Shown here: piece after piece, positions 23,996 through 35,934 of the stretch
Position numbering within the stretch: the stretch's first letter is position 1
Layout: every line of letters starts with the position of its first letter
Source of the DNA: Oscheius tipulae
Taxonomy: Eukaryota > Nematoda > Chromadorea > Rhabditida > Rhabditidae
DNA length: 64,000 nt
Direction: 5' to 3'
Assembly (NCBI GenBank): GCA_037178975.1
Contig: JASJZH010000002.1
Location: 4,898,001 to 4,962,000 of the forward strand
Translations under genes and position numbers: made by a program
The notes under the pieces: generated by a model
Told to the model about the DNA's origin: nothing
The model's database searches: none
The model's input: only the letters and a program-made list of their open reading frames with translations

Positions 23996-26562
23996 AAGAG
24001 AGACATCATAGCATACAGGTTTGTCATTTGTCAGGCGGCTGTCCACTGTAGTCATCAATCTTGGTTTGCGGCTGGTAGCGGAAATGGGGTTAGACATGCA
24101 TCTGTCTAGTGATATCTCTTTCATTCAAATGCTAATTGAGAACCTTCGCATTCCTTGTCACTAACAGACTGTTACCCGTTAAATGTCACGCCTGAACACG
24201 TTTGAAAACGGATCTCTCATCACTACTGAATTGCCCGTCCCGACTCACAATAGAAAACGGTCGCGTCAATTGGCCATGAATAGTCTGGGAGCGAGATGGT
24301 GGGAGAAAGTTTCATTCTCTTTCAGTTAGGGGATTGGGTCAGTCCAAAACCTGAGTTTTCTTATAGCGTAGATAGACAGCTGTACAGTTGTTGTGCACAG
24401 GTGTCGTGCACGTGCGCATGTCGAGACTGTAGTACTCGTTTCCGGTTACGAAGGGATGAAATGTATCGAACAGTAGACAGTTTTAAGAATGACCCTCGGA
24501 ACAAGGGCAGGTGATGAAGCCATCCGGATAAGGTAGATGAAAAAAGTTCTGTAAGGCTCTCTACGACGACTACTGTCCTTGACCATACTTTTCACTAGCC
24601 CTTCCCTAGTCATTTAGATTGGGAAACTAGTTTCCATTAAGATGCTCCCATGTGATTGGTCATGCTTATACTGAAGTCTTTTTTTCCATCCTTTGCGCAC
24701 AGCTTGTCTCAAGGGCAATGGGCTTTCCAAGGAAGCGTAGGAGTGCTAGATAAATTAGAAAACAAGGGACAGAACCATTCATTAGACCTCCTTAGAAACT
24801 GCCCTATTACAACCTATCCAAGTCTTCTCAAAGCAGAAAGTTGACTGCTGTGAGGGAGAAACAGTATGAGTTCAAATAGTTCAACCCAGATATTTAGTTG
24901 GGTTTTGTGACCGGTGAACAATCTGCGCAATCTCTTGTGGATCTATGAGTTCATCCATCATGGAACTTTTCAGTTTCCGCTTACCCTAATTCGTCACCTT
25001 CATTCAGTGTCCTTGGCGATCTGCCAAGCATCTTCTTGTCCTTGGCCCGAAGCCAGAGTGAACTAATCTCGCACGCACATCAAGTTTTTTTAAAGCTTCG
25101 AAGACAAATTAGTCAGCATAATTGCGGCTTCGAATTCAAATCTCGAACCGGGGTCATTCTTTTTTGTTTGTGCTAACCGCCCAAGCCCCTTATCAGATGA
25201 GGAGCGAGGCCGTAGGCGGTTGCGCAACCAGACGAACTGTTTTGGGCCACCGATACGAGAGTTATGAGACGATACGGGGATTTATGACCATCAGAGGTCA
25301 ATAAACTAGTCATTTTCAGACTTATATCATCTGGTCGTCTTCTTCTCCCTGTCTTCTGGTCACCAAACTACCTGTGCTCGTCGTGGCCTTCACGCATCTC
25401 AATATCGAATCTCCTTGCCTGTACTTATCATCGCGCGCATGTCACTTACCCAGTTCTCAAATAAACTTTACAAAACCTGTAATGATAGAGTCGATGGACA
25501 TTGAGGAAAATGTCTTATATAGACGGAGGTGCAGTACTTTAAGCCAGTATATCTACCATTCCCAGTTTCCATACATTGAGCATGCGCCTGATTTTGACTA
25601 TCACTAGAACCAGGAACTTTTTACAGACTCTCTGGATATGTTCTACCATCGCTGCCAACGGAATCTAAGATAAACTTCAAAACAATTGGGATGAGGCTGA
25701 ATTTTTTGTACCTTCTTGTAACGATTGTCAGCGTTTCATAGGACGCCAGTCAATACACTCTTTAATTCAAAAGATTTGGCAGCTTCTATGGCGATACTGT
25801 TCGCAATGAGGAAGAAACAACATCACCTGGTAGAAGTGAGACCTGCTCTGAAGAGTGGCAAGAGCAGACTGGCTTTTGGTGAAAACTTGACATGTTTTGG
25901 CAGGTTCTGTCAAGTTAAATCGAAGAAGTTGCATTGGAAGCTGAATTTGCTTGAGTGTAACCCTGGACTCTATGAGGCCATCAGCTGTTGTCAGTTCAGC
26001 AGCCGAGAGTGTATGACGCCATGCCGTTGGGCAAGTCTGGTCATTTCGTTTTTCGGGCGCCCTTTGACCGGATCGACATCGATCGTCCTTTTTTCTCTCT
26101 CTCTCTCTCTTCACACATATGTGACTCTGAACCATACTTTTGTTACACTAGCTCATTTTGTGCCATTTTCTAGCGATCTGTCTAGGAAAGCATTGACAAG
26201 TGGCCGATAAGATATAATTCCGCGAAAAGTCTGTGCCCTTCTGTTTGAAAAAAAAAAGATTCTTCATATTACACTTTTCGCGCCCTTATCGTAGATCGTC
26301 TTCTTGTGACAGATATTGACACTTTTCCTCTTCCTTTTCTGTTTGGCATTTTAGACGTTCTCTTGGCTGTCAAAACGGTTGAGTCAAAAGCCACTTTCTC
26401 TCTTTGAAAACTTGAGAAAAGTTTGCAGTTCTTTAATAAACAGATGGCCATCTTTTTCAGTACCGATGTGATGTCTCCGTAAGCGTCTGCCCCCTCGGCA
26501 ACATAAAATATCTTTTTTTCCCTATCAAACAGCTGCTTGACTTATCTATTTCTCTTTTCAGA
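23996..26562. other. Intergenic stretch without a supported gene
   Basis: 2.6 kb between CDK-inhibitor copy B and the first transporter. It includes a (CT)n tract at about 26092-26111. A 161-codon open frame at 25725 (plus) spans this tract and has no family resemblance. A T/C-rich run with a splice acceptor precedes the transporter ATG by one base. Confidence 0.5.
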
Positions 26563-28271
26563 ATGGGTAGTGAGCCTGCGGCGGTCCCTCTTCAACCAGA
26601 CGGTCTCTCTCCGGACGATGTTCTAGAGAAAATGGGTAGTAGGAACAGTCTGCTCGTCACAATTGTTCTTCTTACGGGGTTCTCATGGGCAGCTACCTCG
26701 ATTACGGGAATGAACGCAGCGTTTGTGACACAGAACTGTAACAACTGTTCGGAGACTGTCTCCCTGGTGGATGAGGTAAGAATAATTCCATACTGGAAGT
26801 TCCAGTTCAACTTGAGAGGTGATCGAGAATATCATGCGGATATGAGTACAACCGCCTTTATGTTGGGTCAGATGATTGGAGGAACGTATCTGTCACAGCT
26901 GGGGGACAAGTGAGTGGTTCATTGTGAGCCTTTCCACTTTTTCCAGATATGGTCGCCGTCCAATTATGCTCCTCTCCTTCGGAATGCTGTTCACAATCGG
27001 CTCCCTAGCTGCTCTCTCACCTTCAGTCCTCGTTTTCTCCATACTCCGCTTCATTCAAGGAGCATTCTACACTGTAAGTTGACTCTCAAGCTTTCCCGCA
27101 ACTGTTCAGGCTGGTGCTCTTGTTGGTTGGGTCCTTGGATACGAGTGCAGCCCCATAAAAATGCGCTTCTTCACCTCGACCTACTTCGGAATGATGTGGG
27201 TGCTCGGCTACTGTATGCTCACTCCGATAGCCTATTTCTCTCCGGACTGGAGGTGGATCACCTTCCTCACATCCCTTCCCCATCTCTTCTTGTTCTTGCT
27301 ATGCTACTTGTATGAGCCAGTGTTTTTCCTATTGAACTTTTGCAGCTATGTACCGGAAAGTCTCCATTACTTGGTATCGGTCAATAAGCAGAGAGAGATA
27401 GCTGCTTGGCTGGAGAGAGCGAGTCAGAAGAAACAGCCTCTTTATGGAGTCGAGGCTGAAAATATCATGAGTTCCCAGAAGAGTCAAGAATCGTAAGTTA
27501 TTGGTAAGACAGCAGAGAAACTGAGTATTCAGAGCTAAAAATCTGATCAAGGAGGTGTGGAGGCACAAGACTATCTTAATGTACTTGACTATCTTTGTGT
27601 ACATTTGGTGAGTATCCTCTTTGAAACCAAAATTGGATATTAGGATCTGTGATACCTTCATCTACTTTGGTCTCTCGTTGTACAGTACCCACTTGGCAGG
27701 GAACGTCTACCTCAACTACCTCTTCATGGGTCTTGTGGAAATCCCAGCCTACATTCTCTCTCCAATTGGAATGAACATGTTTTTCTTACAGCTGAGCTCT
27801 CGACAAGTCTCTTCAGGGTAGGAAGACGCTTCGTGGTCTCCAGCTCACATTTGCTAGCCGCTGCAGCTTTCTTCGGACTACTCTTCTTCGAGACAGGACA
27901 CTTTTCCCTAGTTCTATGGCTGGTGGGTAAACTGGCTATCAGCTGTTCGTTCATGGGAATTTACGTCTACGCTTCCGAAATATTCCCGACTGACAGTCGA
28001 AACTTGTGTCTAGGATTCTGTGAAATGATGTCAAGGATTGGTGGTATTCTTGCCTCACAGATTTCTATTCTGGTAGGTCTTTTTTTATTAGAACATAATC
28101 AACTTGTACTTTCAAACCAAAAGTTTTCAGGCCCGGATCCATCCCTCGGCTCCAGTAACCATTCTGGCTCTGATCTCCCTCTTCGGTGGGTTCGTCGCCC
28201 TCATTCTTCCAGAGACTCGAGGCAAACAGCTCCCCTCCACAATAGAGGAATCCTCGCGCCGGAAGTTTTAA
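26563..28271 (+). CDS. SLC22-like organic ion transporter (MFS), copy 1
   Basis: Nine exons: 26563-26775, 26806-26909, 26947-27073, 27110-27309, 27346-27492, 27533-27607, 27644-27778, 27817-28072 and 28131-28271; 1398 bases, 465 residues. It is a major facilitator with about twelve hydrophobic helices. The loop 2-3 motif reads GDKYGRRP, and PES after helix 6, VYASEIFPT before helix 11 and the terminal LPETRGKQLP are characteristic of the SLC22/SV2 branch. The first extracellular loop is short (Cys pair NCNNC) compared with vertebrate SLC22 members. It probably moves small organic ions or metabolites across the plasma membrane; the substrate is not predictable. Intron 1 is only 30 bases. Exon sizes 104, 127, 200 and 135 are the same in copy 2, proving tandem duplication. 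Confidence 0.88.
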
Positions 28272-28754
28272 TGTTTTTCTGTTTCCTCATTGTTATCATG
28301 CTTTATACACGGGTCTTCTCAAAACTCACATTCGCATAATGAAGATTTTCTTTTCTGATTGTCTCACTTAAAAAAGTTTTGTTCGAGTCAAAATACCTCG
28401 GCTAACAACACAAAAACTACTAACCATTGTGTTTATCTTTGCGCCCAAAATCAATGCAGTTTCAGTGTGTGTGTGTGTGAGCGAGTGAGAACTGCAGTTC
28501 TCGTTTCTTTTGCAGGTGATAGAATTCTCGCGCACGACCAAGCACAGAGATCTGGATGTTGACACAAAGCAGCACATGTTTAGATATCCTTCCTCTCTTT
28601 CTCTCCCCTCGTAAACACACCCCGTGTTTTCGTGAAAGTGTTCATTCGACAGAAACTTTGTCTCGCTCTCTGGCTCCTGAACATTTATTTTCTGTTCCTC
28701 CTCACTATCGATCCTTGCCAGCCCAGCACTCGAATTGCATATTTTCCAGGCTAC

Positions 28755-31700
28755 ATGGATCCCAAACTGAGTATTTCCTCCCTTCATCTGGACAGAAAAC
28801 GTCCGGACCAGACTCTTGATGAAATTGGTCAGTTCCCCTATCGATTCTTTGTGGTAATTTGTAACTTAGGAAGCAAGAACATACATTTGGTGGCAGCTGT
28901 GGGAATATGTTCCCTTTCATGGGCCGTTGGAGCCATGCAACTTATGACCAGTGCTTTTACCAAAGCAAAATGTGAGAACTGCACTATGACAACACTTACA
29001 GAAGATGTGAGTCTTTTAATTTTTGAAACATAGCGAAAGTAGTTTGATCTTCGAGACGACAGAGCCCACCTGGCCGAATGGAGTACATCATTCTTCATGG
29101 TCGGAAATGCAATTGGAGGAGCCACTCTGACCCATATTGCTGACCGGTGAGTCTTGTAAGATACAGAGAGAAAATTCATTTTTGGGAGTCTATTTGAAAC
29201 TTAGGTTTTTAGCTTTGGTCGCCGTCCAGTTCTACTGGTCTGTCTTCTCCTACAAGCTCTTGGCGCCTTTGCTTCAGCGTTTTCTCCCACAATTCAACAC
29301 TTTGCAGTCTTCAAGCTGTTCCACGGAGCTTTCTACACGGTATCTACTTATTTGATAAAGTTCATATGTTTAGGGAGCCACCATGGTTTCCTGGGTGTCT
29401 GCTTACGAACACTCCCCGACAGGTCTTCGTGGATTCACTACCTTCCTCTTCGGATTCGCCTGGGTAGTCGGCTACTGTGCTGTTGCTCCTGTAGCCATGA
29501 TGTCCGACTCCTGGAGGAAGTTGGTAGCCGTGTGTGGTCTTCCTATCCTTGGAGTCTTCGTCCTCAGCCTACTGTAAGCTTAGGTTTGAAACAAGGCAAC
29601 TACTGATTCCAGATGGGTTCCGGAGACTCTTCATTTCCTCGTTGGAAAGAAACAAGTCTCTCGAGTCGAAAGTTGGCTGAAGAAGGTTGATAAGACTGCT
29701 CTGACCGATGCTATGAAGCTTGTAGAATCGCCAGAGGACGGGAAGAAGAGGACCAAGCTGCAGAATATTTTGGAAGATGTGGGAATGCAAGAAAGGTATG
29801 TGCAAAGTAAGATTCTCAACAATCGTTTTAGCAAGAAGAAGGCAAGATGGAGTAAGTTCTGTGAGAACAAGATCTACATTCTTTACGGTCTCATTCAAGG
29901 CTATTTATGGTCAGTTACCATTCTTTCCTGAACAGTCCCTTACAGGACAACGGACAACTTCATCTACTTCGGTCTGTCTCTCTACAGTACCCAGCTGGCT
30001 GGAAACATGTACACCAACTATTTGGCTATGGGAATCATCGAGCTGCCTGCCTATATCTTGACACCAATCATTCTTGAAAAGTAAGAGAATACCGCCTCAA
30101 AACATAGGAGAACTAGGTACGGAAGGAAGAAGGTGGTCGCTCTGACTCATTTGATCGCCTCGTTCTCCTTCTTGGCCAACTTGGTTCTCAATGGAGAAGG
30201 CTGGACTTTGTGCTTCTGGCTTCTGGGGAAACTGGCCATCTCCTGTTCTTTCATGTCTCTCTTCGTCTACGCTTCTGAGCTGTTTCCCACGGAAATCAGG
30301 TGAGAGCTAACTAGGCTGAACGTTCCATTTGGATTTTTGCTTTCTCCTGAAACCTAGTCGGGGATTTCAGAAACGTATCAGTTGGTCTGTGCAATTATTA
30401 TTATTATTATTATTTATTTGACGGTATCAAAGGGGTTTCCTAAACTGGGTCCCTTGCCGCTCCCATGGCTCGAACCCACTCTTCGCCGTCCAATCTTGCC
30501 GCTCGCATCCACGTTGCGGGGGCTCTTCCTATCCTCTCGGATGCTCTCCTCAGGCTCTTCCCGACAAGGACGACATCGTCGGCGTAGCGAAGATGGTTCA
30601 GCTTACGGCCGTTGATGTTGAAGCCGAAGTTGTCCCAATTCAGTCGTCTGAAGATGTCTTCGAGCACAGCGTTGAAGAGGAGTGGAGAAAGAACGCAACC
30701 TTGACGAACTCCGCGCTTGATGTCGATCTCCACTAGATCCTCGTGCACCTTGATCTTGCAGCCAGTTTGATGGTAGACCTTCCGCAGCATTTCGACGTAG
30801 ATTTGATCCGCTCCGTGTTTTTGAAGGGAATTCCACACGGCGTTCCACTCAATTGTGTCATAGGCTTTCCGGAAATCGATAAACACGAGATAGAGGTGAT
30901 TACGATAACCATAGGCCTTGTCGATCAGCTGCTTGATGGTGTGAAGGTGTTCCACGGTAGAGAAACTTCGACGGAAGCCGGCTTGTTCGACGGGCTGGTT
31001 GAATTCCAAACTCCGATGCATTCTGGCCAACATAACTCGCGTGAACAGCTTGTATGGAGCTGGTAGTACGGAGATCGGGCGGAAGTTGGTCAGATCAGTG
31101 TGGTCTCCTTTCTTCGGGATGAGCGTAGTAATCGAATCGCCGAATCCAGGAGGGACCATACGATGTTGAAGCATCCGAGTAAAGAGACGTGCAAGAAGAG
31201 GCACCATCTCAGTTTCCGCGACTCGGAGCTGCATCGTCGTAATGGAGTCGTGTCCGGGGGCCGTTCGCATCCTCATCCGATGTAGTTGCTTCCAGACCTC
31301 GTCTTCGAGTACTGGTGGAACTTCCTCTAGAGGGCGCTGGGGCATCGGAACCACGTTCACCGTTTGCTGGTACAACTCGTCAAAGAATTCCTTCACTCGA
31401 TCTCGCACATCTTGGGAGCTGATAGTTCGAGATCCGTCCTTCTTTTGGAGTTGTCCGATCGCAGGAGTCGATATGTCCTCGAAGAGTCGCTTGGAAGCAA
31501 GCGTCTGGTGGTACCGGTTAAGCATATTCTTCTCAATATCCGAAGCAATGGCTATGCGCAGTGACTTGTTCGTTTGGACCAGTTGGAGACGTGATGGAAT
31601 GTCAGCCTTGGCCAGTAGAACTCGTCGTTGGTCGAAAAGGTCTCTTGTGTTGGTTGAGAGCCTTTCTGCGCGTGGGATCCTTTCCGTAGCCACAGCACGG

Positions 31701-32761
31701 GCTTCATCAAAGACTTCGCGAATGCCACGATACTGGATTGTTGGATCGGGGTCCTCCATTGCTTCTCTTCTCTCCTGGATGCCATGACGGAAGAGAGGCC
31801 AATTCATCTTCTTCTGCGTTGCCTGTTGTCTACGTCTTGGGAACTTAGCCTCTAGATCGAGGGTGAGACGGACGAGGCGGTGGTCGCTTCGGAAGTTGAA
31901 CTGGTTGATGACATGGACATTCCGTACTCTGGTGGTTCGTCGGACGAGGAAGAGGTCATACTCCTTCAAAGTGGTCCCATTCGGCGATCTCCAGGTCCAC
32001 TTTCTTCCTGATCGTTGCTTACAGAAAGTGCTAGCGACATCCCAACCGTGTTGTTGACAGAAAGAGACGAGCTGGTCTCCTCGACGATTTCGGTTGCCGT
32101 AGCCGTAAGCTCCGATCGATGGCTCCAGTGGATGAAGACGCGGTCTGTGCAACGTAATCTCAAAGTTTGGAGGAATCCTAGCCCCACATATCAGTCTTCT
32201 GGTAAAGGAGTCCCCAATTTCCGACCAGACTTCTTTTTAGGGAGAGATTAATCCCAGTTTCCCTGTTATCCTTCTTTCTGTAATATCCGGTCTGGCTGCT
32301 CTTCTGACCCTCTTTCTCCCCGAAACTCACAAAAAACCTTTGCCTTCGATTCATCAGAGAAACCTTATTTGAGTCTAGTGTGGGTCAACGTATACTGTTC
32401 TAGCTTTGGTTACCAAAAGTTAACGCTTCCATAGAGACAGAGCTAGCCAACAAACTAACTACACTGCTTAGGAATTCAAAAGGATTTATAAAAAAAAAAG
32501 TCTGTGCTTCAGAAACGTGTCCGTCGGTCTCTGTGCAGTTCTCTCTCGATTCGGAGGAATCATGGCTCCACACATCAGTCTTCTGGTGCGTTCATTTCAT
32601 CCTTTTTTAGTTTCAGTTTTCAGGGCGAGATTCATCCTGACATTCCTGTTCTCTTCCTTTCCGTTATTTCTGGCCTCGCCGCTCTACTCACCCTTCTTCT
32701 TCCCGAAACCCACAAAAAGCCCTTGCCTTCGTCTCTTCTTGAACACAAAAACCTGATCTGA
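28755..32761 (+). CDS. SLC22-like organic ion transporter (MFS), copy 2, with duplicated terminal exons
   Basis: Exons 28755-28827, 28870-29006, 29043-29146, 29213-29339, 29374-29573, 29613-29795, 29832-29909, 29946-30080 and 30117-30299, then 32513-32585 and 32624-32761; 1431 bases, 476 residues. Motifs: DRFGRRP between helices 2 and 3, VPET after helix 6, VYASELFPTEIR, and the terminal LPETHKKPLP. The exon ending TEIR (30299) is followed by two versions of the last two exons. The first (30371-32372) is split by a LINE. The second (32513-32761) is intact, has the same phase and completes the protein, turning the LINE into intron. The model given uses the second. Exon 8 of copy 1 (256 bases) equals exons 9 plus 10 here (183 + 73), so an intron was gained here or lost in copy 1. 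Confidence 0.85.
30384..30394 (+). repeat. Target-site duplication, left copy
   Basis: GGTCTGTGCAA, identical to 32142-32152. It belongs to the interrupted exon; the right copy was generated by the LINE insertion. Confidence 0.85.
30395..32141 (-). mobile_element. RTE-clade non-LTR retrotransposon, 5'-truncated and internally deleted
   Basis: 1747 bases on the minus strand between 11-base target-site duplications. The 3' end is a short (AAT)n tail (30395-30416 on the plus strand), a usual LINE end. One open frame (30440 to the truncated 5' end) encodes the second half of an APE-type endonuclease (KWTWRSPNG, SDHRLVR) and a reverse transcriptase with LIPKKGD, NFRPIS, FIDFRKAYDTIEW, GVRQGCVLSPLLFNAVLE and the catalytic HLRYADD. 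These blocks and the HLRYADD context match the RTE clade. Right after YADDVVL the frame jumps to a GRAPATW...EEWVRAMG ending, so most of the thumb/C-terminal region is missing. The absence of stops suggests a young insertion, but this copy cannot be autonomous. Confidence 0.88.
32142..32152 (+). repeat. Target-site duplication, right copy
   Basis: GGTCTGTGCAA, identical to 30384-30394, directly flanking the truncated 5' end of the LINE. Confidence 0.85.
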
Positions 32762-33077
32762 TACTTGTACTGTTGGTGCTCTTCAATTTGGCCGGTAAAC
32801 ATTTCATACTAGCCGTCTAGAGATAACATTCCACAATTTATTGATGGTAGATCAGACGAAGAGTCTGTTTAGGACAAGAGTTGGTTAGAACAGACCCTGG
32901 GAGCATGTTCAAGGCCTGCACAAGGAAGACATGTGGATCATGACGACCACGTGGCTGGTTTTCAATTTACCAAACAAAATCCTTTCAGATTGCGAACTGT
33001 TACTGTCTCTATCCTTATCTGTCTGTTCCTCATCTAAAAAAACAAAGCAAGAACAACCTGATCCACACTTTATGGCT

Positions 33078-33612
33078 CTATCGCAACGGTCCAATCCTTG
33101 AGCGAGTGCCCTTCTTCTTGGTAGCTTCGAGCATCTCGTCCTGAAGGTCCTCCATGAGCGGGATCCTCTTACTCGTCTTGCCGTCGAAGGTTTCGCCCAA
33201 GCAGTCTGTTGTCGCCGTCCCTGCAACGCCATAGCTCCCAATGCTCTCTATGCGAACAACGCCTGTATCTCACGTGGACAACTCAACGCCCAATGCACCT
33301 CAAATGCTCAGTGTGGTGGAGGAGAGGGCATGGAATGTGTCAAAGCGCGTAGACTTGAGGATCGTTTGATTAAAAAAAAAAGCTGACCTCGTAAGTATGT
33401 CCCAGAAGACGCATGAGGAAGGTCGACGTGAAGTCCTCTTTCTGGGGCGGATTGTGCTTCTTGGCTAAGGCTGGATCGCGTGACCAGTTGTGCTCATAGG
33501 CAAAGAAGCCCTTTTCCGAGGCCGGGACAGCTACCTAGAGACGGGATGAAAAAGGGATGGCCGACAGCTGACGGAGCTGGAAGAGCGGACGATCACGGTG
33601 CAGTAGAGACAT
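33078..33612 (-). CDS. Small unrecognised protein (116 residues)
   Basis: Four exons: 33573-33612, 33388-33530, 33274-33298 (a 25-base micro-exon) and 33078-33220; 351 bases. Exon 2 (SEKGFFAYEHNWSRDP, KKHNPPQKED, FLMRLLGHTYE) and exon 4 (TTDCLGETFDGKTSKR, LMEDLQDEMLEATKKK) have strong codon bias and protein-like composition in the minus frame. Their phases disagree unless the micro-exon, which has a strong gtgag donor, is included; with it the frame closes. The product is hydrophilic and rich in Lys/Glu, with no membrane segment. I do not recognise the family. The first exon and the micro-exon are the least certain parts. Confidence 0.5.
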
Positions 33613-33896
33613 CTTGGGCTGTTGACTCTTCGTTGAATTGTACGCTTTATAGTTCCACTAATTAATTCCTAGCAGAAATTTCTCTTAAAGTTTGTAGCAA
33701 ACGTTTCCAGGAACGACCTCTGTCACTTTAGAGGCTACTGCTACCTGCTATCACTGTCTCTCTACTACAATACGAAGATCTTCTAGGACAGGTTTATTAG
33801 GGAAATTGAGACCACAAAACCAGTGGGAAATAAATACAAACTAGAAACGAAGATCCCGTAAACAGTCCGTAAAATTGGAGGAGGAGAAGAGGTAAT

Positions 33897-34764
33897 TTAC
33901 TCGACTGGGGCCTTGGCAGTCTGGATGGGAGCAGCCAAAGGCAGTTCTCCGGAATCGGCAATAACAACATCGGCCTTGGGACGATCTCCGGGGTTGGTGG
34001 ACTGTCCCTCGATTTTGCGAACGACATCCATACCCTCAAGGATCTTTCCGAAGACGACGTGACGTCCATCGAGCCAGGTGGTCTTGACGGTGGTGATGAA
34101 GAACTGAGATCCGTTGGTGTCGGGTCCGGCATTGGCCATGGATAGCCATCCAGCTCCGTAGTGGGAGAGCTTGAAGTTCTCGTCGTCAAAGCGAGCTCCG
34201 TAGATGGACTTTCCTCCGGTTCCGTCCCCGCGGGTGAAGTCTCCTCCTATAGGTGGAGTTTTGTAAAAGAAAGGGAGAGAGAGCATACCTTGGATCATAA
34301 AGTCCTTAATGACACGGTGGAACTTGCTTCCCTTGTATCCGTATCCCTTGGATCCCTTGGCCAGCTCCAGGAAGTTCTCGGCAGTCTTGGGAACGTCATC
34401 TCCAAACAGACCGATGACGATACGTCCGGCCTGCAAATTATTTCCGTTATACATCGTTTTACGCTGGTCTCGTCTTATTTAGAGATGCATTTATCAAGCA
34501 GGTCTGACAGAACTGTACATATTCTAATAGAAAAACTCATGTTCAACAATTTTCCTGTGGCTTACATTATACTCACCCTATCACACGTGTTCTGTTCTAG
34601 ATCTAACTGCGTTTCACCCTACTTTTAACAATAAAACAAAGAAATCCCACCTCCTTGCCTCCGATGCTGATGTCGAAGTAGACCTGCTTCGTGACGGTGA
34701 CGGTGTCAGCGGCTTGAGAGAAGGCGACGAGGCCGACGAGGCCAAGAACTGCGAGAGCGATCAT
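33897..34764 (-). CDS. Cyclophilin B-type peptidyl-prolyl isomerase (secretory pathway)
   Basis: Three exons, 34651-34764, 34289-34430 and 33897-34246, give 201 residues. A signal peptide ([18 protein letters not shown]) precedes a complete cyclophilin domain. The catalytic block [20 protein letters not shown] holds the active-site Arg, and GSQFFITT and the cyclosporin-site Trp ([13 protein letters not shown]) are present. The protein should catalyse proline cis-trans isomerisation of folding proteins in the ER, including collagens, which nematodes make in quantity. The C-terminus (AKAPVE) lacks a KDEL-type signal, as in the worm cyn-5/cyn-6 and PPIB group. A splice acceptor lies a few bases upstream of the ATG. 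Codon use is highly biased, suggesting strong expression. Confidence 0.93.
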
Positions 34765-35934
34765 ACCCACTGAAAAATGACGTTTACTACCTTTGAGGCT
34801 AAAGCGGAAAAGTGCCAGAAATTGATGAGGGTTATTGACGAGCGTCTCGATAAAAACAAAAAGGGCAAGCGAGATAAGATAGACGCAGCGGCCTCGACTC
34901 ACAATAGATTTTCGCCCTGTGCCGACTGACCCTCCACGTTGGCATTTAGAGAGAGACGGTCACCAACTCTATCGCGTGCGACGCGGCCGATGCGACGCGG
35001 CTCAAACAAGGTCAAAATAATAGGCAAAGCTTTTAGAAGGAGAAAGATCTTCCTTATTTATGTTTCAAAAACCAGGTGGGAGGCGTTGATTGGCTTTCTC
35101 GGATTTGCCTTGGAGCGGACATTCGGTAAGATGACCGGACATTGAAAGAATGAGCCTTCCTGCCGATATTATTTGATCATTTTGGGAAACAAGAAAGTTA
35201 TTTAACGTTTTTAGGGGTCTAGGAAAGTTTTGATTTACCACTCTGGCAGTACAAGTAAGTACAAGTTTCAGTTGCTTGATGTTCTCTATCTGAAGCGATC
35301 GGGACGAATGTTTCTTTGCGTAACTGCTCGGAAAAGAAATGATCCATGGAAGGTTTTCTGTGACTTTGGCAAGAAAAAAAGCAAGCCTGGTCAATGAGAC
35401 CAAGAGAGTCGACTGATTGACCGAGTGTAAGGTCCGCTAGAGAGAAAAGAGGAAGATCGAGAGCCGTCTGTCAAGTTGTGTTTGTACCGAGGCAAGAGGC
35501 ACGGACAAGCACCCCCACACCCAACAGAGCCGGAGACTTTTAAAGAGACAGTCCGAATAGCTTTAGCCTACTTTGTGCCAGTAAAAGATTGGGCACAAGG
35601 CCCTTTGTCGACGGCAATAACTCCACGGCCAAGACCTTGGACTGTTACATAGGAACTGGGACAAGTGGCCTGACCGAACACGAAAAAAAAACTCACCAAG
35701 TAGAAGGATAGCTTTGCGATTGCGGGGAGCAGAGCAGCCTATTTGCATGAAGGATTGCCTTTACGAATGGCAAATTAAGCTCTGCCGTCACATCCTCTCA
35801 AAACAACAGGAAGAGGACTCGGTTCGGATCCATTCGAGCTTTCAAGGGTTCAGAGGACAAGAAATTCTAGTAGAAGGACCCAATTTTCTCAAAAAAAAAA
35901 GAAACCTTTCATTATAGCGGGACTGTATTTCGGC
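34765..35934. other. Intergenic stretch without a supported gene
   Basis: 1.2 kb upstream of the cyclophilin gene and downstream of the next minus-strand gene. It contains poly-A/poly-T runs and no coding exon that could be supported. Confidence 0.5.

Larger units (their letters stand above)
30371..32372 (+). pseudogene. First copy of the transporter terminal exons, disrupted by a LINE
   Basis: Exon 10' is in two pieces, 30371-30394 and 32153-32201 (24 + 49 = 73 bases, exactly the size of the intact exon 10). Exon 11' is at 32241-32372, with a clean acceptor and stop. Joined across the insertion, the pieces align with the intact copy without indels and keep the frame, including GGI-x-APHISLL and LPETHKKPLPS. 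The break lies at a perfect 11-base target-site duplication. The flanking exon halves and splice sites show no further decay, so the insertion looks recent or the copy remains partly constrained. Confidence 0.85.

Noticed and set aside
25725-26210. 161-codon open frame, plus strand
   Set aside because: Runs through a CT dinucleotide repeat and lacks protein-like composition.
33180-33385. Plus-strand open frame with many cysteines (EB-domain-like)
   Set aside because: It is antisense to better-supported minus-strand exons, has no start or splice donor, and ends in a poly-A run.
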